The notes under the pieces are model-generated. The model was not told where the DNA came from. It was given only the letters and a program-made list of their open reading frames with translations, and searched no databases. 29,794 bases of DNA from Pseudomonadota bacterium (GTDB lineage Bacteria > Pseudomonadota > Alphaproteobacteria > Rhizobiales > Rhizobiaceae): positions 1 to 29,794 of the forward strand of contig JAEWLS010000006.1 in NCBI GenBank assembly GCA_023457435.1, in the 5' to 3' direction. Shown here piece after piece: positions 22,058 to 29,794 of this stretch (its first letter is position 1; every line of letters begins with the position of its first letter). The position numbers and the translations under genes were made by a program.

Positions 22058-23267
22058 TGTGATCCTGCCTGCCGGAGTCGCCTTGCTGACCGCCCCTGTC
22101 TCCACGGCCTTCGCCAGCGCGGTCGCCGAATTGCTGGAAGGAACCGCCGTCCCGTCCGCCCGATTGCGCTCCCGACGACTGGGCGGATTGCGTCACCGGA
22201 ACCTGTTGCACCGTGATGCGGTCGATGTCGTAGCCGAGCCCCTGAAGGGACCTGACGATCGCCTCGCTGTCGGCCGCGAGCCGATGCCGCGCCTCGCCGG
22301 TTTCGACCTGGATCTCGATGGCAAGGTTTTCGCCGCTGCCGGTGAGCTTGACGGTCACGACACCGAGCTCGACAGGCGTGAGCTGGATCTTGAGTATGTT
22401 TACCGGTCGAGCGTCGGCGAGCGCCTGGGCCGCCTGTCCGGCGTTCTCGGCGGCGTATGCGGGAAGAGCGCCGTCCGACGCCAAAGCGGCGACAAGGTTC
22501 GCTCCGGTCGCCGACATTCCGCCACCCTGGAACGACGGTGCCGGCATCGCGGTCTGGGAGGCAATCACGGAAACCTTCTGGTCGGCCATTGGTGCACTGT
22601 CGCGCCCGGCCGGCTTGCGGTCTGCACTTGCGGTTGGCTCGACGGTTTCCCCGGGCGCGTCGATCGTCTCGGCGGGGGCGCTCTGGGCGGTCACGAGTTG
22701 AGCCTCGGCAGCAACGGCTTTCATTCCGTCGCTCTTCGCTTCGGTGCGTGCGGGCGCTGGTATCGATGTTCCGGGGTCCGCACGAGGCGCCGGCGTCGTG
22801 GCGTCTGCTTGACCATCCAGGTCGGCGCCGGCCTCGGCCTCATCACCGGTATCGGCGTCCTGTTGCACGATGTGGAGTGGCGCGATCATTGCTCCAACGA
22901 TCGCGATGGGCTCCGCCGGCTCGTCCTTGTTTACTTGCTTGTCGTCGTGCTGATCGTTGTCTTCGCGCGCGGTCTTCCGCGCATCGACCAGCTTCTGCAA
23001 CAGCGCGTCGACGATGCTTGTAGGCCGGTCAGCGTTCCCATCGGGGAGTCCCTGAACGCTCGAAGTACCCGCCGGCTGACGCTCAGGCTTGGGTGCCGGC
23101 GCCACCGTTCGCTCAGCGGCGTTCGTGGGCTTGCCCTTGTCACCGCCGGGTCGCTTCAGCATTGCACCGAAATCGCCTGCGGTCTGGCTGCCCTTTCCGG
23201 CGGAGCCCGTCCTGCCGGCGGGTCCACCGGTCTGAGAAGTGGAGACGGGTAGGGGGGCAAGACTCAC
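21993..23267 (-). CDS. fliK: Flagellar hook-length control protein FliK (MotD)
   Basis: A 424-residue protein. The first 300 residues are low in order: Ala/Pro/Asp/Gln-rich, with a KPTNAAERTVAPAPKPERQPAG-like composition and an acidic stretch around EDNDQHDDKQVNKDEPAEP. The conserved FliK C-terminal domain follows: ILKIQLTPVELGVVTVKLTGSGENLAIEIQVETGEARHRLAADSEAIVRSLQGLGY. FliK measures the hook and switches export specificity through FlhB. In Sinorhizobium the gene was first named motD. The start is GTG at 23267 with AGGAG eight bases ahead; GTGA overlaps the motC stop. Confidence 0.9.
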   Translation of the reverse strand: MSLAPLPVSTSQTGGPAGRTGSAGKGSQTAGDFGAMLKRPGGDKGKPTNAAERTVAPAPKPERQPAGTSSVQGLPDGNADRPTSIVDALLQKLVDARKTAREDNDQHDDKQVNKDEPAEPIAIVGAMIAPLHIVQQDADTGDEAEAGADLDGQADATTPAPRADPGTSIPAPARTEAKSDGMKAVAAEAQLVTAQSAPAETIDAPGETVEPTASADRKPAGRDSAPMADQKVSVIASQTAMPAPSFQGGGMSATGANLVAALASDGALPAYAAENAGQAAQALADARPVNILKIQLTPVELGVVTVKLTGSGENLAIEIQVETGEARHRLAADSEAIVRSLQGLGYDIDRITVQQVPVTQSAQSSGAQSGGRDGGSFQQFGDRAGEGRGDRGGQQGDSGRQDHNDSYASAVQSDRPAASGGVYI

Positions 23268-24568
23268 TGCGAACTCTCCTTCAACAAATCGTCGATCGCC
23301 TGGAGGCGGCTGCGTGCGTCCGCGACATAAGCGTCTTCGGGACCTTCGGGCCTGGGCTTCTGGGCAGCCTGTACGGTCTCATCCACCGCCTCGGCTTCTG
23401 GTTCGGCATTCTCCGGCTGCTCGGCGTAGTCGACCGTCTCGTCGGCACGGCGCGGCGCTGACGGCCGGGTGGGAACTGGGGGAGCGACCTCGACAACCGG
23501 CTCGGGCTGGGGTTCGGGATCAGGTGTCGCCGGCGGCGCGATCACATCGGTGAGAATTGCCTTGGCGGCGTCGAGCAGGAGGGCGTCCGACGCCGACAAC
23601 CGATCGCGCCTGATCGCATCGAGGCGGCCGCGCAACGCACCAGGCTCGGACGTCGCAACCTCCGCGAGAGCCCAATACAATTCGGCTCGCGGGTCGCTGT
23701 CCGGGCCGCCAGGCGCGGCATCCTTCAGGCCCTCCGTCGCGAAAGCCAGCAGCGGGTCGATCCGGTCGATCGCCGCGCGCCGTGCGATGCGCATGTAGGT
23801 GACCTTGGCCTGTTCCGGCGTCATGTAAGCGATGACTTCCGCGACGGCGTGAAGATCAATCTTGTCGTGCATCGCGACCACTCCGGCAACGAAGCCGTCG
23901 GCAAACTGGCTCGCATACGGCGAGCGCAGGAAGCGGCGCACGTACTGGCTTGCTGCGGATACGAAGCGAGCAGGCTGCGCAAGCTGCGCCGCGAGCGCCA
24001 TCGAGCGGCGCAGCGCCGCTTCCTCGATGAGCGTGCCGGGGCCAAGCAGGCGTGCCTGATCGAGAAGTTCGAGGCTCTTCGCCGGATCCTTGCCGGCAAA
24101 GATGGTCCCCTTGACGAGAGCCAGGAACGGGCTGAGGTCGGCGGAGACATCCTTCGGCTCGATGTCATTCAGCGCGGCGGCGGCCGCACCCGGATTCCCC
24201 CTCACGTATTTGAGAAGCCCGGCACTGAGCCTGGCATCCTGTTCGTCGAGGACAAGACCGGAAACGAGGCGGTCGACAGTGCGCGGATTGCCGCCGCTCA
24301 TGGCGTAAACCATCAGCGCGCGGAAATTTCGCTGGTCGGCGAAGTCGCTCGGCATGCTGTCCTTCAGTCGCAGGTCGATCATCTGAAGGATGCGCTGCTG
24401 CATGGGGAGCGACGCCTGGTCGCCGTCGGCGATACGGTCCTGTACCAGCTGCAGCGATCGGACCAGCTGGAACGGCGCAAGCTCGACCTGCTGCTCGCCG
24501 CCATGCGAAGGCGCGCCCGCACTCACTACGGCGGCAATTGCGAGGATGACCGAGGCAACCGATCGCAT
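23264..24568 (-). CDS. motC: Periplasmic motility protein MotC
   Basis: A 434-residue exported protein found mainly in rhizobia, where it is needed for flagellar rotation and is thought to stabilise MotB in the periplasm. A signal peptide covers about residues 1-25 (VILAIAAVVSAGAPSHG). A helical repeat-like body follows (PFQLVRSLQLVQDRIADGDQASLPMQQRILQMIDLRL and onward to about residue 340). The C-terminal third is Pro/Glu-rich and probably disordered. The ATG overlaps the motB stop by one base (TGATG), and fliK follows by GTGA overlap, so motB-motC-fliK are coupled. Confidence 0.92.
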   Translation of the reverse strand: MRSVASVILAIAAVVSAGAPSHGGEQQVELAPFQLVRSLQLVQDRIADGDQASLPMQQRILQMIDLRLKDSMPSDFADQRNFRALMVYAMSGGNPRTVDRLVSGLVLDEQDARLSAGLLKYVRGNPGAAAAALNDIEPKDVSADLSPFLALVKGTIFAGKDPAKSLELLDQARLLGPGTLIEEAALRRSMALAAQLAQPARFVSAASQYVRRFLRSPYASQFADGFVAGVVAMHDKIDLHAVAEVIAYMTPEQAKVTYMRIARRAAIDRIDPLLAFATEGLKDAAPGGPDSDPRAELYWALAEVATSEPGALRGRLDAIRRDRLSASDALLLDAAKAILTDVIAPPATPDPEPQPEPVVEVAPPVPTRPSAPRRADETVDYAEQPENAEPEAEAVDETVQAAQKPRPEGPEDAYVADARSRLQAIDDLLKESSQ

Positions 24569-25938
24569 CAGCTCGCGCCCAGAAGGATCTCGATGCGACG
24601 GTTGGCGCTCGCATAAGGGTCTTCCGGCACCTTCAGCCGCCGGTCGGCAAAGCCTCCGACCGAGACGATCCGGTCCTCGTTGAGCCCGCCGCGCACCAGC
24701 ATGTAATAGGTCGCGTGGGCACGCGAGGTCGAGAGCCGCCAGTTGTCGTAGCTTCCCTTGTACGGTCGCCCGTCAGTGTGACCGTTGATGGTGACGTTGC
24801 CACTGTGTTGCGACAAGGTCCGGCCGATCTTCTCCATGGCGAGAACGAGCTCGCGGCGCGGGACCGCGGAGCCGATTTCGAACATGCCGGCATCGATGTC
24901 GTCGACAATGGAGATGACGACGGCGGCTTCGGTTTCCGAAACGGTTATGCCTTCGAGCTTCTCGACACCGCCGAATGCCCTCGCCAGCTCCTCCCGGATC
25001 TCGCCGGCGAGTTTCTGAAGCCTTTCGTTCGGCTGCTCGCGTTTCAGGTCAAGCGGAGCGGACTGCTTGGCGGCAGCAACCAGTTCCGGGATCGACGCTT
25101 TCGTCTCTACCGAAGGCGGCTCCGCGACGGCCTGCTGCAGCGGCGGCGTTGCGAGGGGAGCATCGGCGGTCCGCTCGAGGGGTTCGCTCGCGCCGCTCGG
25201 GGGCGGGCCGTCGAACGGGTTGCGCGCCTGCTCGGTCGGGGTCTCGAGGTCGGACGATGCCTCGGAGCCATAGCGGATCGGCAGCTCGGGCGTCTGTTCC
25301 GCCACTTCGCCTTCCGGCACGCTGCGTTCCGTCGTCTGGTTGGCGGCGGGGGCCTGTACCTGGGTGGACCAGAAGTCTGGCGCGAACGGATCGCGATAGG
25401 ATTCCCCGCCCGACGCACCGTTAGCCGGGCCGGCTTCGCTGGCGCCACCGTCGCCCATCACGCTGATGTTCTGCTTGTCGGCAACGTCAGCGGCGATTTC
25501 GGCAAGCACTGAGTAGGGATCGGCGAACATGTTCTCGTCGGAATGCTTCTCGGTCTCGGAGAGGTCCTTCGAGTTCGGATTGTCAGCCGGCCCGGTAAGC
25601 GCCCGGCGCTCGGCAACCGGGTTGGTCGTGCTCATCTCGGTGGGTTCGGGAGAGGACGAGGTGTGCTGCCCTTTGCCTAGGTCGTCGATACCGCGACGGT
25701 TGGTGTTGCGGTCGATGAGCTTGACCGGATTGAAGTAGCTGGCGACGGACTCCTTCGTCTGCTCATTGGCGGCATTGATGAGCCACATGACGAGAAAGAA
25801 GCACATCATTGCGGTCATGAAGTCGGCGAAGGCGATCTTCCAAGCACCGCCGTGGTGGCCTTCCTCATCGTCGCCGCCACCGCGGCGAACGATGATGATC
25901 TCCTGATGATGACCGCCTTCCTCCGCGCCCCTGTTCAC
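24568..25938 (-). CDS. motB: Flagellar stator protein MotB
   Basis: A 456-residue stator subunit. After a charged N-terminus comes the single membrane helix, AWKIAFADFMTAMMCFFLVMWLINAA (residues 32-57), in which Asp39 is the proton-carrying residue. The plug region and a long acidic, Pro/Ser-rich linker follow (residues about 90-310). The OmpA-type peptidoglycan-binding domain contains NVTINGHTDGRPYKGSYDNW and LSTSRAHATYYMLVRGG. The linker is much longer than in enterobacterial MotB (about 308 residues in total). The start is GTG at 25938, overlapping the fliH-like stop. MotA is not in this window. Confidence 0.95.
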   Translation of the reverse strand: MNRGAEEGGHHQEIIIVRRGGGDDEEGHHGGAWKIAFADFMTAMMCFFLVMWLINAANEQTKESVASYFNPVKLIDRNTNRRGIDDLGKGQHTSSSPEPTEMSTTNPVAERRALTGPADNPNSKDLSETEKHSDENMFADPYSVLAEIAADVADKQNISVMGDGGASEAGPANGASGGESYRDPFAPDFWSTQVQAPAANQTTERSVPEGEVAEQTPELPIRYGSEASSDLETPTEQARNPFDGPPPSGASEPLERTADAPLATPPLQQAVAEPPSVETKASIPELVAAAKQSAPLDLKREQPNERLQKLAGEIREELARAFGGVEKLEGITVSETEAAVVISIVDDIDAGMFEIGSAVPRRELVLAMEKIGRTLSQHSGNVTINGHTDGRPYKGSYDNWRLSTSRAHATYYMLVRGGLNEDRIVSVGGFADRRLKVPEDPYASANRRIEILLGAS

Positions 25939-26582
25939 GTCTGCGCCCCTGACAAGGCTTCAGCGAGGGCCGCCGACCACGCGGAGATTCGCGTTTCGTA
26001 GAGCGCGGAATCGACCGAGACGGTAACATCGAGTCCAGGCGCCTCGATGAACTCGGCGCGTTCGGCATTGGCCCCCAACGAAGGCCGCAGAGCTTCGAGC
26101 AGCGATTGGGGTCCGGTGATCCGGAGGCGTACGGCGTCACGATCGGCAAGCGCTGCGGCCACGGTGCGCCCCAGCTCTTCGACAGCGTTGCGCGTTACCT
26201 CTTCGGTCAGCGCGACGCCGAGGATGCGGGCGACGACCGCCGCCGAGGACGAGGCGAGGCGCGCTTCGAGCTCCCTGAAGCGAGTGGCGATGGCGGCGCC
26301 TGCCTGTTCCCCGAGTTCGCGGCGCAATCCCTCGGTTTCCGTCGCGTGCTTCTGTTCGAGCACCGCGATCTCGAGCTCGCAGTGCGCTCGCACGCGCTCT
26401 TCGGTTTCGATCCGGGCCTGCGCGACAGCGCGCTCGAGTTCATCGATCGTGACCTTCTCCGGCTCGGGCTCGGCAGGTGGCGGCGGAGTGGCCGTGTCCA
26501 GGCGCATTGGCTCGACGGCGCGCGGCATCGGCCGAGGCATGCCGAAGTCGGGCAGGGCGTCGAAGAGGGCGTGCGCGGCCAT
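25935..26582 (-). CDS. fliH: FliH-like export ATPase regulator
   Basis: A 215-residue cytosolic protein. The Pro-rich N-terminal 45 residues are followed by a long helix (TIDELERAVAQARIETEERVRAHCELEIAVLEQKHATETEGLRRELGEQ) and a C-terminal domain (SAAVVARILGVALTEEVTRNAVEELGRTVAAAL, then RLRITGPQSLLEALRP). The architecture and the position directly after fliF fit FliH, which holds the ATPase FliI and links it to the C-ring. FliH sequences vary widely, so the identity is by architecture. The ATG overlaps the fliF stop by one base. Confidence 0.78.
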   Translation of the reverse strand: MAAHALFDALPDFGMPRPMPRAVEPMRLDTATPPPPAEPEPEKVTIDELERAVAQARIETEERVRAHCELEIAVLEQKHATETEGLRRELGEQAGAAIATRFRELEARLASSSAAVVARILGVALTEEVTRNAVEELGRTVAAALADRDAVRLRITGPQSLLEALRPSLGANAERAEFIEAPGLDVTVSVDSALYETRISAWSAALAEALSGAQT

Positions 26583-28246
26583 CAGCTAGCGAGCGCCTCC
26601 GCCGAAGCCCACTTGCGAAGAATCTGCGCGGTGCGTTCGTCGTTGAGATCGACCATGCGCGCCAGACGTTCCTGCGGCGCTGGCTTGACGCGCTGGTTGA
26701 AGCCTTCCATCGGCGCCATCTGCGGGCCGGCGGTGGGTATCGGCGCGCCGGTGATGGGATCATAGGTCTGGGTGCCGGGCAGCGCTTGCTGGCCGTCGCC
26801 GGGCTGGGGAAGGGCGCGCTGCCCTTCTCCCGCCGCGATCGCGGCGACCTCCGGCTCGTTTGGCTGAACGACCCGTGCAAGCGGCCTGAGACCGAACCAC
26901 ACCAGCAAGAACGCCACGACCACGAATGCCAGCGCGTTGATCATCGTGCCCGTCTGAGCCATCAGCTTGTCGAGCACGCCGCTGCCCTCGGACGCGACCG
27001 CTGCATCGTCGACAAACTGCACGGCGGACACATTGATCTGGTCGCCCCGGGTTGCGGAAAGCCCTGCCGCTGATGTGACCAGCGCTTGGATCTCGGCAAC
27101 CTTGGCCGCAACCTGCGCTTCGGTCGCGTTGGCGCCGATGAGGGCAGCGATGCGGCTCTGGTTGACCACCACTGCGATCGAAAGTTGCGAGACGCTGTAG
27201 CCGTTGCTCACTGTGGCAACGCGCTTGGTGTTCAATTCGTAGTTCGTCGTTTCCTCGCGGCGCTCGCTATTCTCGCTCGACTGTGGACCCGGCGCCGGAC
27301 CGGCCGCCGGATCCGGCAGGTTCTGCTCTACGGAGGTCGGCGAAGCGGTTGAGCTCTGGCTGGCGTTCTCGGCCGCCTTCACGACCTGCACCGAGCGTTC
27401 GACGCGGGATTCGGGATCGAAAATCGTTTCCTCTACCTGGCGCTGGTCGGTGTTCACGGTCGCGCGCACACTGGCCCGGAAGTTCTCGAAGCCGAGATAC
27501 GGCGCCAGAGCGCGACTGATGTTTTCTTCGATGCCGGCGGCTACTTGGCGCTCGACATCCATCGCGCGCGCGAGCGACGAATTGGTCGGGTCGTCGCCAG
27601 ACGCGAGGAGCATGCCGGTGGAATCGAGCACCGTGACTTTGTCCGACCCCAACCCTGGAACGGCGGCGGCAACGAGATGGCGTATCGCTGCGGCGCTACG
27701 CTGGCCTTCGATTCCGACGGCACGTATTACCACGGACGCGGTCGGCTGCTGCTCTTCGCGGCGGAAGTTGCCGCGCTCGGGCAGAACGATGTGCACGCGC
27801 GCCGAGCGGATTCCCTCGATCGACTGAATGGTTCGGGCGATCTCGCCCTCGAGCGCGCGCACGCGCGTAATCTGCTGCATGAAGCTCGTCAGGCCGAGCG
27901 ACCCGACATTGTCGAAAAGTTCGTAACCGGCGTTCGCGCTGGTCGGCAGGCCTTTTTCGGCGAGCAGCATGCGGGCGTTGGCGGTCTTGCCGGCGGCGAC
28001 GAGAACTGTCGTGCCATCCGAAGCGACGTCGAACGGGATGCCGGCCTCGCCAAGCACCATGCCGATCTGGTTCACGTCGCTGCGCTCGAGACCGACATAG
28101 AGAGTCTCGTATGCAGGCTTGTTGAGGTAGATGGCGGCAACTGCAAGCATCGCGATCACGAGCGCGACGCCGCCTCCGAGAACAGCAAGACGCTGCGGCC
28201 CGAGAACGGTCAGTCTGTCGATGATCCGCTGGATCTGTTCCGGCAC
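26582..28246 (-). CDS. fliF: Flagellar MS-ring protein FliF
   Basis: A 554-residue MS-ring protein. The first membrane segment is at about residues 20-38 (VLGGGVALVIAMLAVAAIYL). The ring-building domains follow: YVGLERSDVNQIGMVLGEAGIPF, then ALEGEIARTIQSIEGIRSARVHIVLPERGNFRREEQQPTASVVI. The second membrane segment (LAFVVVAFLLVWFGLRPLARVV) lies near residue 450. The C-terminal RMVDLNDERTAQILRKWASAEALA is the FliG-binding tail. The start is taken as GTG at 28246 because the family N-terminus fits. A GTG at 28264 would add six residues, and neither has a clear ribosome-binding site. Confidence 0.93.
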   Translation of the reverse strand: MPEQIQRIIDRLTVLGPQRLAVLGGGVALVIAMLAVAAIYLNKPAYETLYVGLERSDVNQIGMVLGEAGIPFDVASDGTTVLVAAGKTANARMLLAEKGLPTSANAGYELFDNVGSLGLTSFMQQITRVRALEGEIARTIQSIEGIRSARVHIVLPERGNFRREEQQPTASVVIRAVGIEGQRSAAAIRHLVAAAVPGLGSDKVTVLDSTGMLLASGDDPTNSSLARAMDVERQVAAGIEENISRALAPYLGFENFRASVRATVNTDQRQVEETIFDPESRVERSVQVVKAAENASQSSTASPTSVEQNLPDPAAGPAPGPQSSENSERREETTNYELNTKRVATVSNGYSVSQLSIAVVVNQSRIAALIGANATEAQVAAKVAEIQALVTSAAGLSATRGDQINVSAVQFVDDAAVASEGSGVLDKLMAQTGTMINALAFVVVAFLLVWFGLRPLARVVQPNEPEVAAIAAGEGQRALPQPGDGQQALPGTQTYDPITGAPIPTAGPQMAPMEGFNQRVKPAPQERLARMVDLNDERTAQILRKWASAEALAS

Positions 28247-28322
28247 GATGCAACCCGCCCACACTGTTTGCGTGTCGCGAGGCTAAGGTGCGAAGCTTGT
28301 GCGAAAATGCCCACGCCTACGC

Positions 28323-28349
28323 AAAATGGCCGCGGGTTGCCCCACGGCC
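28323..28349 (-). terminator. Terminator after the flagellin gene
   Basis: On the minus strand, GGCCGTGGG pairs with CCCGCGGCC (eight Watson-Crick pairs and one G-T wobble) around a GCAA tetraloop, followed by ATTTT. It begins 26 nt after the flagellin stop and about 75 nt before fliF. It would end most flagellin transcripts and uncouple the highly expressed flagellin from fliF and the downstream genes. Confidence 0.7.
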
Positions 28350-28374
28350 CTTCAAGCGATGCTCAAAGCCTCCG

Positions 28375-29568
28375 TTACTGGCGGAAGAGGCTGAGGATGT
28401 TCTGCGCGTTCGAGTTGGCGATCGACAGCGCCTGGATGCCGAGCTGCTGCTGCACCTGGAGGGCAGCGAGCTTGGCCGACTCTTCCTCCATGTCTGCGTC
28501 GACAAGGCGTCCGATACCGCGATCGAGCGAGTCGGTGAGCTTGGAGATGAAATCGTTCTGCAGGTCGATGCGGGACTTCACGGAGCCGAGGGTGGCGGTT
28601 GCGCTGGTGACCGCCGAGAGAGAGTCTTCGACCATCTGCAGCATGCCGTCGATCTGCGCCATCGTCGTGGCCGTGGTGATCACGAGCGTGTTGATGGAGG
28701 AGGTCGTCCCAGCCGCGGTCGCTCCGGTATCTACCGCCCACATGTCGGTCCCATCGTCGAACGCGACCTCCTGGTCGGTTACGGTCGACTGATTGACCGC
28801 GCGGACCCACGTGTCTGCGCCGACCCTCACGTAATTGTTCGTGCCGTCATTCGCGTAGCCACCGCCGCTTACGGGGTCGATGTCGAAGGTCGAGGCACCG
28901 CCGCCCGCGGTGATGACGTCGTTCGTGGTGTACGCCCCGACCGTGTAATCGCTGACCACACCAGCGACATTGATCTGCAGCGTTACCGCTCCTCCCGAAA
29001 TCGAGGTGGTAGTATCGAGCAGCCCCGAATTACCAACCGTGTCGTAAAGCACTGTCGTGCTGTCCAGCGCGTAGTTGATCTTCGTAACGGTGATGCTGCC
29101 TGTCGAGTCGCGCACGAAGGAGCTGACGACGCTCTTGGTGACTGCGCCACCGGAGAGGTCGGCCTGGAGCCAATTCTCCCCCGAGAATGTTGCCGACTCG
29201 GCGATGCCGCGAAGCTGTTCCTGCAGCTGGGATATATCCTCCTGGAGTTTGGCGCGGTCGGCGCTCGGCTCCTTGGCAGTCACCAGTTTCTTCTTGATCT
29301 CGTCGATATACTCGATCGCCTGCTCCATGCCGGCGTAGGCCGTATCGACCTTCGCGCCGCCGAGGCCGAGCGCTTCCTGCACCGCGCCGAGCGCAGCATT
29401 GTCCGAGCGCATTGTGGTCGCGATGGACCAGTATGCGGCATTGTCGGATGCCTGCGAAACCTTCTGGCCAGTTGCGACACGCGACTGAGTTGAAGCCAGA
29501 TCCTTGTTGATCTGCGACAACGTCTGCAGCGCGGTCATTGCAGATGCGTTGGTAAGAAGACTCGACAT
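28375..29568 (-). CDS. Flagellin
   Basis: A 397-residue flagellin, the filament subunit. The conserved N-terminal D0/D1 region is SSLLTNASAMTALQTLSQINKDLASTQSRVATGQKVSQASDNAAYWSIATTMRSDN, with the SGENWLQADLS turn at about 135-145. The variable outer domain spans about residues 150-290. The C-terminal D1/D0 is SRIDLQNDFISKLTDSLDRGIGRLVDADMEEESAKLAALQVQQQLGIQALSIANSNAQNILSLFRQ. Rhizobia usually carry several flagellin genes; only one lies here. The ATG has AAGGAA nine bases upstream. Translation may be controlled by FlbT/FlaF through the 5' leader, which has two hairpins. Confidence 0.95.
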   Translation of the reverse strand: MSSLLTNASAMTALQTLSQINKDLASTQSRVATGQKVSQASDNAAYWSIATTMRSDNAALGAVQEALGLGGAKVDTAYAGMEQAIEYIDEIKKKLVTAKEPSADRAKLQEDISQLQEQLRGIAESATFSGENWLQADLSGGAVTKSVVSSFVRDSTGSITVTKINYALDSTTVLYDTVGNSGLLDTTTSISGGAVTLQINVAGVVSDYTVGAYTTNDVITAGGGASTFDIDPVSGGGYANDGTNNYVRVGADTWVRAVNQSTVTDQEVAFDDGTDMWAVDTGATAAGTTSSINTLVITTATTMAQIDGMLQMVEDSLSAVTSATATLGSVKSRIDLQNDFISKLTDSLDRGIGRLVDADMEEESAKLAALQVQQQLGIQALSIANSNAQNILSLFRQ

Positions 29569-29627
29569 CAGACCCGTTCCTTCTGATCCGTTCAGGGAAC
29601 CTGGCCGCTCTTGCAGAGGTCCGGCGG

Positions 29628-29718
29628 GCCCAAACTATGGGCTAACGACGGCTGCACCGAAGCATCGGCTCAATTCCTGATGCCGATAAATATTTGGGTA
29701 ACCTTAATGATCGGTAAA
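29628..29718 (-). promoter_or_regulatory. Candidate flagellin promoter and structured leader
   Basis: On the minus strand TTTACC (29713-29718) and AAATAT (29690-29695) are 17 nt apart, giving a predicted transcript start near 29683 and a leader of about 115 nt. Two small perfect hairpins lie in this leader: CCGA-TGCT-TCGG (29657-29668) and GCCCA-TAGTT-TGGGC (29628-29642). The AT-rich stretch 29681-29710 contrasts with its surroundings. The promoter is a match by eye, with no binding box for Rem recognised. Confidence 0.4.
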
Positions 29719-29766
29719 TCGGTATGGCGGTTCCGTTAACGACCGATGTCAGAGGGAATAAAATAG

Positions 29767-29794
29767 AGCCGGGGGGGGCGGGGGCGGGGGCGCG
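29767..29794. other. G-rich low-complexity end of the window
   Basis: A run of eight G, two of five G with single C interruptions, ending GCGCG. It could form a G-quadruplex on the plus strand, or it may mark a contig end or sequencing artefact. Nothing else is visible in this upstream region beyond the candidate flagellin promoter. Confidence 0.5.

Overview
The window is high-GC alphaproteobacterial DNA. Gene content and order point to the Hyphomicrobiales (Rhizobiales), probably close to Mesorhizobium, Aminobacter or Brucella. The reasons are the rhizobial motility genes motB-motC-fliK(motD), an orphan OmpR-type flagellar regulator of the Rem/FtcR type next to flgE, and flaF-flbT between flgL and flgD. 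The genus is an inference from order and protein features only.

Left part (about 1-8.5 kb): an acyl-CoA catabolic block. A small SCP2-type lipid-carrier gene (minus strand) diverges from a plus-strand operon for a carboxyltransferase beta subunit, an acyl-CoA dehydrogenase and a biotin carboxylase/BCCP subunit. A feruloyl-CoA-synthase-like AMP ligase, a MarR-family regulator (minus) and a crotonase follow. Together these could activate an acid, desaturate it, carboxylate a 3-methyl-branched enoyl-CoA and hydrate the product, as in the leucine (Liu) and acyclic terpene (Atu) pathways. The carboxyltransferase has Gly where methylcrotonyl-CoA carboxylases have Phe, which suggests a substrate bulkier than methylcrotonyl-CoA. 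Two perfect palindromes look like operators: 437-452 in the divergent region, and 5269-5293 directly in front of the ligase ribosome-binding site.

Right part (about 8.5-29.6 kb): a flagellar locus transcribed right to left. The order is flagellin, fliF, a fliH-like gene, motB, motC, fliK, a lytic transglycosylase, rem, flgE, flgK, flgL, flaF, flbT, flgD, fliQ, flhA, fliR, a fliJ-like gene, a cheL/flgJ-like rod-binding gene, a flgN-like gene and a fliL-like gene. Most neighbours are tightly packed or overlap by 1-4 nt. Together they cover the MS ring, part of the export gate, hook and hook junction, filament, torque generation, wall passage and regulation of flagellin output. MotA, the C-ring proteins, FliI, FliP, FlhB and most rod genes are not here.

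Two insertions break the flagellar order. A mosaic of palindromic repeats of about 1.2 kb lies between fliQ and flhA. A DUF4160-DUF2442 pair, possibly toxin-antitoxin-like, sits in the opposite orientation between the fliJ-like and cheL-like genes, with what looks like its own leaderless, self-regulated promoter. No tRNA, rRNA, CRISPR array or insertion sequence was seen.
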